A stretch of DNA of 64,000 nt from Fulvimarina sp040239565 (GCF_040239565.1 NZ_JBEHWS010000008.1:62001-126000), one strand, 5' to 3'. Shown: positions 16,909-26,476, counted from the stretch's first letter. Numbers and translations are program-made. The notes: generated by a model not told the origin, from the sequence alone.

Positions 16909-17883
16909 TCAGTCGAACGACGCATCCACCAGTTTCGGGTCGATGGAGCCGCCGCGGAAGGTTTCGCCGGATTCGAGGGCGACGACGTGGACTTCGGCGG
17001 GCGAGAAGAGCATCGGGTCGATTTTGTAGAAGTCGCCTTCGTATTCCCTGAAGATTTCCGCGAAGGGCTTGCCGTAGTCGGAGGCGGTGGAGCTCGGCAG
17101 CTTCTCCGCAAGATCCTTGGCTTCGCTCGCCGGGCCGGTGACGTGGAGCAGGATGCGGCCGCCGTAGATGACGGCATCGTTGGTGCGGCCCATGGCGGTG
17201 ATGAAATCGGGGTGCGGCGGGGCGAGCGGGGCGGTGCCGATGCCCTCGACGATGCGGGAGAGATCGAACTTCAATTCGTGCGCCTTGTGGAGCGCGACCT
17301 CGACGACGCGGCCGACGATCTGGATCGCGCCGGCGAGCGAGGTGGTCGGCGTGATCGCGAAGGTGAGCTTTTCCGGCGCGACGCCGCAATCCTTGGCGAT
17401 CTCGCGGACCAGCTCTTCCGGCGGTGCGGTATCGGTTTCGAGGACGAGCACCGCCTCGTCCGCGCTGTCGGAATAGGCTATGTCCTCGAAGATATGCTCC
17501 TTGCCGGCCATGGCGCGGCCGGGGCCGGAGCCCATGGAGAAGTATGAGCTGTCGCCCTCGCCATGGGTCAGCTGCCAGCCGGCATACTGGCTGCCGAGGC
17601 AGGCGATGACGGGCTGGGAGGTTGCGACGGTGAGGGTGAAGGGCCAGCGATCGAGATAGGAGCCCACATCGATCCGCACCTGACCGAGGCCGCCGAGGCA
17701 GACTTCCGTCAGCAAGCGTCCAGCCTCGAAGGAGCCGGCGACGGCAGAGCCTGCGTCGATGATGGTTTCACCGGCCGCGCCGGTCGTCACCTTCACGCGG
17801 AGTTCTGCGGCATTGTCCTTAAGGGTCTGGATCAGGGGCAGTACGCCCTTGTTGACCGAAATCTTTCTCTGCTGCGTCGACAT
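16909..17883 (-). CDS. mch: Methenyl-H4MPT cyclohydrolase
   Basis: Interconverts methenyl-H4MPT and formyl-H4MPT in the cytoplasm. The 324-residue sequence has the family length and landmarks: VLPLIQTLKDNAAELRV near the N-terminus, AGRLLTEVCLGGLG, GPGRAMAGKEHIFEDI in the middle, TSLAGAIQIVGRVVEVALH, and DFYKIDPMLFSPAEV near the end. ATG 17883 has GGAGG upstream. It follows the ATP-grasp gene by 63 bp and mtdB before that, forming a probable mtdB-ligase-mch transcript. A decayed copy of its 3' end lies 5 kb downstream. Confidence 0.97.
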   Translation of the reverse strand: MSTQQRKISVNKGVLPLIQTLKDNAAELRVKVTTGAAGETIIDAGSAVAGSFEAGRLLTEVCLGGLGQVRIDVGSYLDRWPFTLTVATSQPVIACLGSQYAGWQLTHGEGDSSYFSMGSGPGRAMAGKEHIFEDIAYSDSADEAVLVLETDTAPPEELVREIAKDCGVAPEKLTFAITPTTSLAGAIQIVGRVVEVALHKAHELKFDLSRIVEGIGTAPLAPPHPDFITAMGRTNDAVIYGGRILLHVTGPASEAKDLAEKLPSSTASDYGKPFAEIFREYEGDFYKIDPMLFSPAEVHVVALESGETFRGGSIDPKLVDASFD

Positions 17884-17946
17884 TCATTCCTCCCGATCGA
17901 TTGCGATCGAACCCCCTTGGCCCCGGATTCGCACTCGGTTTCTATG

Positions 17947-19164
17947 TTATTGGACTTCCGCCGCCAACAGGGATGATCGTTGGCCGGCATCGGTGCGCTG
18001 GTTTGTGTTTTCCGATTTCGCGGGCGTGCGAAGATCGGCGATATGCTGCTGAAAAAGCGCCATCGCCTCGGTTTCCGTCTCACCTTCGGCATAGACCGTC
18101 GCGATCGGCTCGCCGGTTTCGAAGCTGTGGGGCAGGGAAGAGCGGTCCCGCGTCCACTCCGGCCAAGAATAGTTCTCGTCGAAGGTGAGCGGCGCATCGG
18201 CCCAGGCGAGGCCCGAAGCCCGGTAGGCGTCCGGATAGGGCGGCAGGTCCTTCGGCAGGATGCCGTTGCAAGCGTCGATGTGGAGCTTCAGGAGCGGCGC
18301 GTCCGGCTGGTCGAAGATATCGACCGTCGCGCCGAAGCGGGCGTTGATTTCGAGACAGTAGACGAATTCGCCCGCGACCACGAAATCGGCGCTGAGAAGG
18401 CCGGTGAGGGCTGTGCCCGTCTCGTAGGCCGAGCGGACGATGCGGCGAAGATCGTCGCGCATCGTCTTGGCGACGGAGGGGGGCGGATCGAGCGGGCCGA
18501 CCGCGCCGCCATAGCGGAACGGTTGGTCCTCGGTTGCGTCGACCCACTGACGCGAGAAGCCGAGGGATCTAATTTCGCCGCGTGAGGCCAAAGCGGCGAG
18601 CGAGAAGCGGGTGCCGCGCACGAAGCGCTGAGCGTAGCGCCGGGTCCCGCTGTTGCCGGAAGGCCGCTGCGCGTTGGACCACTGCACGTGATTGCCGCCG
18701 CAGCCGCCGACCTGTTTGGAGACCCAGCCATCGTCCTCGGGCGGAGCGTAAAGGGCGATCTCGGGGAAGAGGACGCCTGTCCGGTCGCATATCTGCGCGA
18801 ACCAGAGCGGGTCCTTCAGCCGAGCCGAGGCAGTCGCGCCCGTGCCGAGGATCGGCCAGCGCTTTCCGATTTCGGTGAGGAGGTGCGGGCGATCCTCGAA
18901 GCCAGCGCCATAGACGAAACCGATCGGCTCCTCGCCCTCGGCCAGCTGATCGAGCGCGGCGAGGAGGTCTTCGTCGGTGAAGCCGTCCGGATAATGGCCG
19001 GTGACGAGTTCGGCGCGCTTCGCCGCCGCTGTGAGGTCGAGATCGGCGAAGAAGTCGACGGCCAGCGCGTCGTAGCCCGAGGGGCGCGCGCTCTCGGCGA
19101 TCTGGCGCGCCGAAAACGCCGCGCACAGGATCGTCGGGCGGCCCGTCGTTTCTGGTCCGCTCAA
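17947..19164 (-). CDS. ATP-grasp ligase of the H4MPT cluster (MfnD-like candidate)
   Basis: 405 residues from TTG 19164, chosen because AGGA lies nine bases upstream and because it sits 5 bp after the mtdB stop. The first part is a pre-ATP domain (ARPSGYDALAVDFFADLDLT); ATP-grasp motifs follow: WVSKQVGGCGGNHV as the ATP loop and GEFVYCLEINARFGATVDI with metal-binding Glu and Asn. This is the family of methanogen MfnD (tyramine-glutamate ligase), and homologues are part of methylotroph C1 clusters. Glutamate addition to methylofuran is the likely role, not shown. It lies between mtdB and mch on one strand. Confidence 0.8.
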   Translation of the reverse strand: MSGPETTGRPTILCAAFSARQIAESARPSGYDALAVDFFADLDLTAAAKRAELVTGHYPDGFTDEDLLAALDQLAEGEEPIGFVYGAGFEDRPHLLTEIGKRWPILGTGATASARLKDPLWFAQICDRTGVLFPEIALYAPPEDDGWVSKQVGGCGGNHVQWSNAQRPSGNSGTRRYAQRFVRGTRFSLAALASRGEIRSLGFSRQWVDATEDQPFRYGGAVGPLDPPPSVAKTMRDDLRRIVRSAYETGTALTGLLSADFVVAGEFVYCLEINARFGATVDIFDQPDAPLLKLHIDACNGILPKDLPPYPDAYRASGLAWADAPLTFDENYSWPEWTRDRSSLPHSFETGEPIATVYAEGETETEAMALFQQHIADLRTPAKSENTNQRTDAGQRSSLLAAEVQ

Positions 19165-19169
19165 GCGGT

Positions 19170-20069
19170 TCAGTCCTCGTTGACCAGCTTGCGGGCCAGA
19201 TCGAAGGCGTGGCGGAAGTCCAGAACCTGGCCTTCCTCGGCCTCGATCATCTGGCGCAGCAGGCCGTATTCCGTCTTCGACTTGAAGACGCCGGTCGCCA
19301 GCGCGCCGATGCCGAGCGCGTCGGTGCCCTCGATCTTCACGGCATCGTCCATCACGTCGATGCCTTCGAGGCCGACAGGCGGCACGGCGTTGACGTCGGC
19401 GGCGACGAGAAGCTTCGAGGCCTTCTTCAGCTGATCATTGCTGAGAACCTGGACGCCTGCCTTGGCGGCGGAGAGAATGACCTCGACATCGGAGATGATC
19501 TCCGAGTTCTTCTCGTCCGAGGAACCGTCGACCGGCTCGACTTCGACGCCGAAGCGCTCCTTCATCTCGTCGGCGCGCTTCTTGACCCGGTCGACGCCGC
19601 TATAGCCGACGATGCGGACCTTCGCGCCTTCCGAAGCCGCGATGACGGCGGCGCAATAGCCGACGACGCCGGTCGCGCCGAAGACGGCAATGGTCGTGTC
19701 TTTCAGCTCGGTGCCCTTTTCCTGCTTCAGCGCCTTCTCGACCTTCGCAACCATGGCGGCTGCGGTGGTGAAGGAGCCGGCAGGATCGGCCATGATGTTG
19801 CAAGTGAAGGGCGGAACGAGCGCGTCCTTGGCCGCATCGATCATGTCGAGGGCGAGGACCGCGTCGTCACCGCCGAAGAAGATGGCCGAATTCACGCCGT
19901 GATCGGGCGGACGCGAGAAGATGACGTCCTGCACGAGGTCGCTTACTTCGTCGAGCTCGACGCTCTCGTACGGGGTGACAGACTCGTAGCCTGCATCCAG
20001 CGCCTGATTTACGTCGAAGGGGCTCACGTGCTTCTGCGGCGTGATCATGTGCAGTATGTTTTTTGGCAT
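19170..20069 (-). CDS. mtdB: NAD(P)-dependent methylene-H4MPT dehydrogenase
   Basis: Oxidises methylene-H4MPT to methenyl-H4MPT. 299 residues; the N-terminal pterin-binding half includes ITPQKHVSPFDVNQALDAGY, and the Rossmann half has VFGATGVVGYCAAVI. The start resembles MtdB rather than the NADP-specific MtdA, and the context (mch, mptG, fhc) agrees. ATG 20069 lies 120 bp from the mptG stop, on the same strand. Whether it prefers NAD or NADP cannot be read from the sequence with certainty. Confidence 0.94.
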   Translation of the reverse strand: MPKNILHMITPQKHVSPFDVNQALDAGYESVTPYESVELDEVSDLVQDVIFSRPPDHGVNSAIFFGGDDAVLALDMIDAAKDALVPPFTCNIMADPAGSFTTAAAMVAKVEKALKQEKGTELKDTTIAVFGATGVVGYCAAVIAASEGAKVRIVGYSGVDRVKKRADEMKERFGVEVEPVDGSSDEKNSEIISDVEVILSAAKAGVQVLSNDQLKKASKLLVAADVNAVPPVGLEGIDVMDDAVKIEGTDALGIGALATGVFKSKTEYGLLRQMIEAEEGQVLDFRHAFDLARKLVNED

Positions 20070-20189
20070 ATCCGTTTTCCGTTCGATTGATTCAGTCGGC
20101 GGCGCCCCGTGAATGTGGGGCTGCTCCTAACACCGATTCGATGACGTGGCGAAGAGCCCGATCGGGTAGAAAAAGTGCAGTCGGCTGTT

Positions 20190-21209
20190 TTAACGGCCCG
20201 AAACGTGCGCAAGGGAAAGGCGGCGGCGGTTTTCCTGCCGCACCGATTCGACCACCGCACCCTGATTGCGGCCTTTCGCGATGGTGATGGTCAGACCGTC
20301 GAGATCTGTCTCGGCCTCAGCCCGCGCCACGATCCGTTTTGCGTCTTCCTCGCTGGCCGCGAAGGCAAACCCCGTCGGCCCCCAGGAGCTCTGGCCGATG
20401 CCGTGGGCGCCGTTCGCCGCGAGGCGCGCCATCATGTCGGCGACACGCGCACTGGTGAAGATGCCGCCCTGGGCGGGCGCGAAGTGGGAGCCGACGATCT
20501 CCTGGATGCGCGCCAGACCCCGGCCGAAGGTGCTGATGTCGCGCTCGACCAGGCCGGGGAGGACGTTCATGAGGGTAAGCGCGGAGACCTCACCGGCAGC
20601 TTCGGCGGGGAATTCGGGGAGGGTCGCGAAGGCTTCGAGTTCCGCGGCGCCGTGGATGCCGGAAAGATCGTCCTGAAAGACGAGGATGATCCGCCAGTCA
20701 TCCGGAAAGTCGAAATGTGCAACGAGGGGCGGGGGCGCTTCGCTCTCTCCCTTGCCGCCATCGACCGCGAGGCCGCCGCTGGTGACGAAGGCGGCGCCGA
20801 GGCCGGATCTCTGGCCGCGCCCGAGTGCGGCTGCATCGCCCGCAACATCCAGTTCTAAGCCTTCGAGGGTGCGTAACGCGGTTGCGAGGGCGAGGGCGAG
20901 CTGCGTGCCGGATCCGAGCCCGGAATGGCCGGGAATGACGGTTTCGATGGCGACGCGATGGTTCGTTTCCAAACCGATATGTTTCTGCAGCGTCTCCAGA
21001 TATCCGCGGGCACGCTCTTCGTCGGGGCCGGTGACCGAGTTTTCATGGTCGCGCGTGATCGAGAGGGACGTTTCCGGGCCGTCGATCGCAAGGCCGATAC
21101 CGCCGAAACGACGTCCGAAATTTGCCCCCGGATCGAGAAAACCCAGATGCAGGCGAGCGGGGGCGGAAACGTGGACGACGTGGTCTGGCAAATTCGATCC
21201 TGTCTTCAT
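20190..21209 (-). CDS. mptG: Beta-ribofuranosylaminobenzene 5'-phosphate synthase
   Basis: Joins 4-aminobenzoate and PRPP to make beta-RFAP, the committed step to the arylamine part of methanopterin. The GHMP-kinase fold is clear: PARLHLGFLDPG near the start, ETVIPGHSGLGSGTQLALA as the phosphate-binding loop, RSGLGAAFVTSGGLAVDGG. About 339 residues from ATG 21209 (an upstream GTG at 21218 is possible). Its presence means this organism makes its own H4MPT. Divergent from the PCD-like gene with 53 bp between. Confidence 0.93.
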   Translation of the reverse strand: MKTGSNLPDHVVHVSAPARLHLGFLDPGANFGRRFGGIGLAIDGPETSLSITRDHENSVTGPDEERARGYLETLQKHIGLETNHRVAIETVIPGHSGLGSGTQLALALATALRTLEGLELDVAGDAAALGRGQRSGLGAAFVTSGGLAVDGGKGESEAPPPLVAHFDFPDDWRIILVFQDDLSGIHGAAELEAFATLPEFPAEAAGEVSALTLMNVLPGLVERDISTFGRGLARIQEIVGSHFAPAQGGIFTSARVADMMARLAANGAHGIGQSSWGPTGFAFAASEEDAKRIVARAEAETDLDGLTITIAKGRNQGAVVESVRQENRRRLSLAHVSGR

Positions 21210-21262
21210 GAAGCGCACCGCCTATTATTGAGTGCAGAACCGATCGGACAAGGGAGAAACCG

Positions 21263-21637
21263 ATGGCCGCCAAGACCTATTCCGACGCGGAAGTCGAAGA
21301 CCGCCTGAAGAGCGAACTGCCGACATGGCGCCTCGAGGACGGCTGGATCCGCCGAACTTACAAGACACAAGGCTGGAAGGGCACCTTGATGGTGATCAAT
21401 GCCGTCGGTCATCTGGCCGAGGCAGCGTTTCACCATCCGGACATCACCGCTTCCTATGCCTGGGTCGAGGTGCGGCTGATGAACCACGCCGCCAAGGGCA
21501 TCACCGATTCGGACTTCGCCCTCGCCAAGATGATCGAACAGATGATCATGTGGCAGCCGGGCAAGGAGGACGGACCGCTTCAGGGCACGCCGGACGATCC
21601 GCGCTTTGCTTATATCAAATACGAGAAATCCAGATGA
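21263..21637 (+). CDS. Pterin-4a-carbinolamine dehydratase-like protein
   Basis: 124 residues with the PCD/DCoH fold: ELPTWRLEDGWIRRTYKTQ, then HLAEAAFHHPDITASY, which carries the HH-PD pterin-site motif. The classical enzyme dehydrates 4a-hydroxytetrahydrobiopterin, but there is no aromatic hydroxylase here. PCD-like proteins of this kind lie in methylotroph H4MPT clusters and might handle dephospho-H4MPT or its precursors. This is inference from position. Confidence 0.8.
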   Translation: MAAKTYSDAEVEDRLKSELPTWRLEDGWIRRTYKTQGWKGTLMVINAVGHLAEAAFHHPDITASYAWVEVRLMNHAAKGITDSDFALAKMIEQMIMWQPGKEDGPLQGTPDDPRFAYIKYEKSR

Positions 21638-21763
21638 TTTCAGTCGGCTAGTGCAGGTTGCGGGCGAGCTTTCTTCGCTTGAAGAGATTTCTGGAAAGCG
21701 GACGGCTTGTCGCAGCCGGAAGACGTGATAGTTCCCATAGCGGGCACAGAAAGTGATTGAGAC

Positions 21764-22882
21764 GTGACGACTGCATGGATCGACGGCCAGCCGGTCTCGT
21801 CCGGCGAGGCGATCCGCGAGGCTGTGAGGCTGCTATCGACGAGCCGCCTGCCGCTGGTGACGGGCCGGTTCGATGATATCTCGGCCTTGCGCGAAGCCGC
21901 GCGGGTGGCTGGTTTCAGTGGCGGCGTTCTGGATCATCTGGATCTGGACAAGGTTGCGCCGCTCATCGAGGCGCTGCGCGACAACGGGATCATCCGCGTT
22001 TCGCCGGGCGAGATGCGGCGGCGGGCGGACCGTGTACTGGTCGTTGGCGCCGATCCGTTCGCGAAGAGCGAGGCGGTTTTCGAACAGATTTTCTCCGTGG
22101 ACCCGGACCTTGGCGCAAAGACCAAGGGCGAACCGCGCGAGATCGTGCTTTTGGGCCCAGATGGGCCGGGCCGCTTCTCGGAAGCCAAGGGGAATGTACG
22201 GACAATCGCCTGTCCCTCGGACGATCTTGGCGATGCGATCGGCATTCTTCGGGCGGCGCTGGGCGGCAAACCGTTCAACGACGGGCCGTTCGAGGAAGGT
22301 GCCGCGCGGGCACTGGCGGGCTGGTTGAAGGATGCGGGGTTCGCGGCGATCGTCTTCGATGCGGGCGAACTCGATGCAATCGCGATCGAGGGCGTTGCGG
22401 GGCTGGTATCCGATCTCAACGCCGAGACGCGGGCTTCCGCCCTGCCGCTGGCTGCGGGAAGTGCCTATGGCGCGGCCGAGGGCGCGATCTGGTCGACGGG
22501 ATTTCCGCTCCGAACAGCGTTTGGGCGGGGGGATCCCGAGCAGGACATGGCGCTGAACGATGGCGGACAGCTGCTTGCCTCGGGCGAGAGCGATGCGCGT
22601 CTGGTGCTGACCTATGACGACGGCGCACTCGACGCGGCGGACGTGCCGACGGTTTTGCTGAGCCCGGCGGAAGAGCCGGCTGGCGAGGGTGCCCACGTCG
22701 TCTTCAAAATCGGGCGGCCGGGGGTTGATCACCCGATGGTCCATCACGAGCCGCGCTTCGGCAGTTTCGTGTCGAAGCCGGCCGAGCATTCCGGCATGGC
22801 GACGAACGCCGCCGATATTCTCTCCGCGATCGCCGACCAGCTCGGCAAGGTACACCATTCGAACGACGAGGCCCGCGCATGA
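21764..22882 (+). CDS. fhcB: Formyltransferase/hydrolase complex subunit B
   Basis: 372 residues from GTG 21764. It resembles the B subunit of formylmethanofuran dehydrogenase (ARVAGFSGGVLDHLD; ADRVLVVGADPFAKSE; FPLRTAFGRG; GRPGVDHPMVHHEPRFGSF), but there is no catalytic Cys or selenocysteine; the only Cys is in TIACPSDD. That loss is the rule in methylotroph Fhc, where the complex hydrolyses formyl-methylofuran rather than reducing CO2. First gene of fhcBADC; 31 bp to fhcA. Confidence 0.93.
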   Translation: MTTAWIDGQPVSSGEAIREAVRLLSTSRLPLVTGRFDDISALREAARVAGFSGGVLDHLDLDKVAPLIEALRDNGIIRVSPGEMRRRADRVLVVGADPFAKSEAVFEQIFSVDPDLGAKTKGEPREIVLLGPDGPGRFSEAKGNVRTIACPSDDLGDAIGILRAALGGKPFNDGPFEEGAARALAGWLKDAGFAAIVFDAGELDAIAIEGVAGLVSDLNAETRASALPLAAGSAYGAAEGAIWSTGFPLRTAFGRGDPEQDMALNDGGQLLASGESDARLVLTYDDGALDAADVPTVLLSPAEEPAGEGAHVVFKIGRPGVDHPMVHHEPRFGSFVSKPAEHSGMATNAADILSAIADQLGKVHHSNDEARA

Positions 22883-22913
22883 TTTTCACGCGGCGGGACG
22901 GAAAGGCAGCCCC

Positions 22914-24554
22914 ATGCTGACGCGCCTCAAAGGCGGCCATGTGGTCGATCCGGCGAACGGCATCGACGAGGTTCGGGACATCTTCATCGAGAGCGGCAAG
23001 ATCGTCGATGCGCCGGCCGAGGCTGCGTCGGCGGACGAGACCGTCGATTGCTCCGGCATGGTGGTGATGGCGGGTGCGATCGACATCCACTCGCACATTG
23101 CCGGCGGGCATGTGAATACGGCCCGCCTGCTGCTGCCGGAATGGCATCGAGCCTTCTCCGCGCGGCCGGGCGAGACGGCGCTTTCCAAGGTGGGATGGAC
23201 CACCGAGGAGACGGGCCTGCGCTATGCCGAAATGGGCTTTACGACGGTGGTCGAGCCAGCCATGGGGCCGCAGGCGGCGCTGCATGCCCATCTGGAGCTC
23301 GCCGACATTCCGATCATCGACAAGGCGACGCTGGTCGTCCTCGGCAATGACGACATGCTGATGGCGATGATCCGCGACGGCGAAAGCGACGAGGCGATCG
23401 CCGACTATGTTTCGTGGACGGTGGATGCCTCGAAGGCGCTCGGCGTCAAATGCATCAACGCCGGCGGTTCGGCGGCCTTCAAGGAGAACGTCCGCTCCTA
23501 CGCTTTCGATGCTGAGGTGCCGGATTATGGCGTCTCGTCGAAGCAGATCGTGAAGACGCTGCAGAAGGCGGTGACGGATGCCGGCATCCCCCATCCGCTG
23601 CATGTCCACTGCAACAATCTCGGCGTGCCGGGCGCATCGGCGGAGGCGGCGACAGCGACGATCCGGGCTTCGGAGGGCATGCCGCTCCACCTCGCCCATA
23701 TCCAGTTCTACGGCTACGGCACAGAGGGCAAGCGCGGCTTTTCCTCCAAGGGGCAGGAGCTGGCACGGCTGATCAACGAGAACCCCGACGTCACCGTCGA
23801 TATCGGCCAGGTGATGTTCGGCCAGACGGTGACGATCTCGTCCGACGAACTCCGCCAGTTCGCGGGTCGCGGGCAGGCGAGCCCCGGCAAGACGATCATC
23901 ATGGATCAGGAGGCGAACGGCGGCGGCGTCGTGCCGATGAACTACAAGGAAAAGAGCTTCTTCAACGCGATCCAATGGGCGATCGGACTGGAGCTTTTCC
24001 TCCTCATTGAGGATCCGTCCCGCGTCTTCTTCACGACCGATCATCCGAACGGCGCGCCCTTCACCACCTATCCCGACATCTTCGCTCTGTTGATGGATAG
24101 AAATGTACGGGAGAAATGGATCGAGGCCCTGCCGAAGGGCGTGAAGAAGTGGACCTCGCTCGCTGAGATCGAGCGCGAATATACGCTCGCCGAAATTGCG
24201 ACGATGACCCGCGCGGCCCCCGCCAAACTTCTCGGCACGAAGGATCGCGGTCATCTCGGTTCGGGCGCAACAGCCGATATCTCGGTCTACCGGCCAGACG
24301 ATGACAAGGCGAAGATGTTCGGCGCGGCGGCCTATCTCTTCAAGGACGGTACGAAGGTGGTCGAGAACGGCGCGGTCGTTGCCAAGCCTTACGGGCGGGC
24401 GCTGACACTCAAGACCCATTCGGACGCCAAGATGGGCTCGCGGCTCGATCGCTATTTCGACGAGGCCTACGGGCTTCAGTCGCGCTGGTTCAAGGTGGAA
24501 GGCAGCGCGCTGAGACGCGAGACGCCGTTCCGGGAGGTCCCATGCCTGTCATAG
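22914..24554 (+). CDS. fhcA: Formyltransferase/hydrolase complex subunit A
   Basis: 546 residues from ATG 22914 (GAAAGG upstream), not the longer open frame that begins inside fhcB. An amidohydrolase-superfamily protein: VVDPANGIDEVRDIFIESGK at the N-terminus, GAIDIHSHIAGGHVN with the metal-binding H-x-H, PLHVHCNNLGVPGA, PLHLAHIQFYGYG, FTTDHPNGAPFTTYPD with the late Asp. FhcA hydrolyses formyl-methylofuran to formate; in Methylorubrum methylofuran is held within the complex. The stop overlaps fhcD by 13 bases. Confidence 0.96.
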   Translation: MLTRLKGGHVVDPANGIDEVRDIFIESGKIVDAPAEAASADETVDCSGMVVMAGAIDIHSHIAGGHVNTARLLLPEWHRAFSARPGETALSKVGWTTEETGLRYAEMGFTTVVEPAMGPQAALHAHLELADIPIIDKATLVVLGNDDMLMAMIRDGESDEAIADYVSWTVDASKALGVKCINAGGSAAFKENVRSYAFDAEVPDYGVSSKQIVKTLQKAVTDAGIPHPLHVHCNNLGVPGASAEAATATIRASEGMPLHLAHIQFYGYGTEGKRGFSSKGQELARLINENPDVTVDIGQVMFGQTVTISSDELRQFAGRGQASPGKTIIMDQEANGGGVVPMNYKEKSFFNAIQWAIGLELFLLIEDPSRVFFTTDHPNGAPFTTYPDIFALLMDRNVREKWIEALPKGVKKWTSLAEIEREYTLAEIATMTRAAPAKLLGTKDRGHLGSGATADISVYRPDDDKAKMFGAAAYLFKDGTKVVENGAVVAKPYGRALTLKTHSDAKMGSRLDRYFDEAYGLQSRWFKVEGSALRRETPFREVPCLS

Positions 24555-25462
24555 AGCTCGCTGCCACGATCAACGGCGTGCGCATCGACGACGATTTCGC
24601 CGAAGCCTTCCCGATGTGCGGCACGGCGATTCAGATCACGGCCATCAACGAGAAATGGGCGCTGGAAGCTGCGACCAAGATGACGGGCTTTGCCACATCG
24701 GTCATCGCCTGCGGCTGCGAGGGCGGCATAGACCGTGCGCTTTCGCCGGACGAGACACGCGACGGCCGGCCGGGCGTTCGCGTCCTCTTCTTCGGCTTCG
24801 ATGCCAAGGGTCTCGAAAAGCAGGTAACGACGCGGCTCGGCCAGTGCATCCTTACCTGTCCGACGGCTGCCTGCTACGCCGATTACGAGTCTGACGAAAC
24901 CATCGATCTCGGTTCGGCCATCCGCTATTTCGCCGACGGTTTCCAGGTTTCGAAGAAGTTTGCGGGCAAGCATTTCTGGCGCATGCCGGTGATGGAAGGC
25001 GAATTCCTCTGCGAGGCGAAGACGGGCTACACGGCTGACGGTGTCGGTGGCGGAAATCTCCTTATCATGGCGCGCGATATCAATGGCGCACTCGCGGCCT
25101 CCGAGGCGGCGGTCGAGGCCATGAAGGCGGTGCCCGGCGTCATCATGCCGTTTCCCGGCGGAATCGTCCGCTCCGGTTCGAAGGTCGGTGGCAAGTATGA
25201 GGGCATGATGGCCTCCACCAACGACGCCTATTGCCCGACGCTGAAGGGCTCGACCGAAAGCAAGCTCGACGACGACATCGGCTCGGTGCTGGAAATCGTG
25301 ATCGACGGGATGACGGCGGATGCGGTTTCCGCCGCCATGGCCGCAGGCATCAAGGCGATCACCGATCTCGGGCCCGAAAACGGCGCCTGCCGCATCGGCG
25401 CCGGCAATTACGGCGGCGGCCTCGGCCCCCATCATTTCAAGCTGAAGGACCTGTTGCCATGA
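24542..25462 (+). CDS. fhcD: Formylmethanofuran-H4MPT formyltransferase (complex subunit D)
   Basis: Moves the formyl group from formyl-H4MPT to methylofuran. 306 residues with family signatures: EAFPMCGTAIQITA near the N-terminus, GFATSVIACGCEGGID, CPTAACYADYES, GGGNLLIMARDINGAL, GGIVRSGSKVGGKYEGMMAS. Length is as in archaeal Ftr. It begins inside the 3' end of fhcA and its TGA overlaps the fhcC ATG, so the whole set is translationally coupled. Confidence 0.97.
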   Translation: MPVIELAATINGVRIDDDFAEAFPMCGTAIQITAINEKWALEAATKMTGFATSVIACGCEGGIDRALSPDETRDGRPGVRVLFFGFDAKGLEKQVTTRLGQCILTCPTAACYADYESDETIDLGSAIRYFADGFQVSKKFAGKHFWRMPVMEGEFLCEAKTGYTADGVGGGNLLIMARDINGALAASEAAVEAMKAVPGVIMPFPGGIVRSGSKVGGKYEGMMASTNDAYCPTLKGSTESKLDDDIGSVLEIVIDGMTADAVSAAMAAGIKAITDLGPENGACRIGAGNYGGGLGPHHFKLKDLLP

Positions 25463-26265
25463 GCGCGCTCACCTTTCGCCTGAAAGGCGAACCGGACGAG
25501 CGGATCGACTGCTCTTCCCTCGTCCCCGACCGGCTGAAATCTCTCGGCGTTTCCGAGATCGAAAAGCTCCCCCTGGGCACGACGAAACGCAAACTCGTCG
25601 CGGGCGACGTCTTCGAGATTTCAGGTGACGATGCCGCCGAAATCCGCTTCGAGGGCGGCTCCTCGAGACTGGACCGGATCGGCGAGAAGATGTCGTACGG
25701 CATGATCCGCGTCGCCGGTGACGCGGGCTTCCGCGTCGGGCGCGTGATGAGCGGCGGCGATCTTCACGTCGAAGGATCGGTTGGCGATCTCTGCGGCTCC
25801 GGCCTCGAAGGCGGCCGAATTCGCGTGAAGGGCGATTGCGGCGCAAGGCTCGGCGGACCGGATGCTGGCGAGATGAAGGGCATGTCCGGCGGCACGATCC
25901 GCGTCCACGGCAAGGCCGGCGAGCGTGCTGCCGACCGCATGCGGCGCGGCACGATCCTGATCGACGGTGCCTGCGGCAAGGATGCCGCGAGCCGCATGAT
26001 CGCCGGCACGCTGATCGTCGGCGGTCGCACGGAAGGCGCACCCGGCCGGCTGATGAAGCGCGGCACGCTCCTCCTCATGGGCGGCGCCGAGCGTTTCACG
26101 CCGACCTTCATGGATGCGGGCGTCCACGACCTTCTTTTCCTCCAGTTGATGGCAGACGGGTTGAGGACCACCTTTGGAGACATCCCGTTCGACGGCGCGC
26201 CGATGCGCAAGATGAGCGGCGACACGGCGGTGCTGGGGCTCGGCGAGGTCTATCTGCCGGCCTGA
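25459..26265 (+). CDS. fhcC: Formyltransferase/hydrolase complex subunit C
   Basis: 268 residues from ATG 25459 (ATGA overlap with fhcD); the longer frame from 25231 runs through fhcD and is not real. It has the GXGXG beta-helix of FwdC/FmdC and glutamate synthase alpha: GGDLHVEGSVGDLCGSGLEG, GGRIRVKGDCGARLGG, GGTIRVHGKAGERAADRM, RGTILIDGACGKDAASRM. It scaffolds the FhcAB complex. Last gene of the operon; the 211 bp to the HD-GYP gene has no clear terminator. Confidence 0.96.
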   Translation: MSALTFRLKGEPDERIDCSSLVPDRLKSLGVSEIEKLPLGTTKRKLVAGDVFEISGDDAAEIRFEGGSSRLDRIGEKMSYGMIRVAGDAGFRVGRVMSGGDLHVEGSVGDLCGSGLEGGRIRVKGDCGARLGGPDAGEMKGMSGGTIRVHGKAGERAADRMRRGTILIDGACGKDAASRMIAGTLIVGGRTEGAPGRLMKRGTLLLMGGAERFTPTFMDAGVHDLLFLQLMADGLRTTFGDIPFDGAPMRKMSGDTAVLGLGEVYLPA

Positions 26266-26476
26266 GCTTGTTGGAGAGGATGGCGCGCGATGCTTAACCG
26301 GCGCGGAGTGGGCCGCCACGCGTTCTGCCGCCAAAGGCGGTACAACCGTCCTACATCAATAGGTTGAAACGCCTTTTTTACCGAGATTGACGATCACGCC
26401 GAACGCTAAGAATTGCGCGTCGAACTTGATCTAGTTTCGTCCTCGCTACGAGTTTCGGGAAAGGGCGAGGCATCGC

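Noticed and set aside
22689..22913. N-terminal extension of fhcA
   Set aside because: Overlaps the end of fhcB in another frame; the ATG at 22914 with a ribosome site and family start is better.
22704..24419. 571-residue open frame opposite fhcA
   Set aside because: Antisense shadow of fhcA with Arg/His-rich composition and no family.
25231..25458. N-terminal extension of fhcC
   Set aside because: Runs through fhcD; the ATG overlapping the fhcD stop fits the family start.
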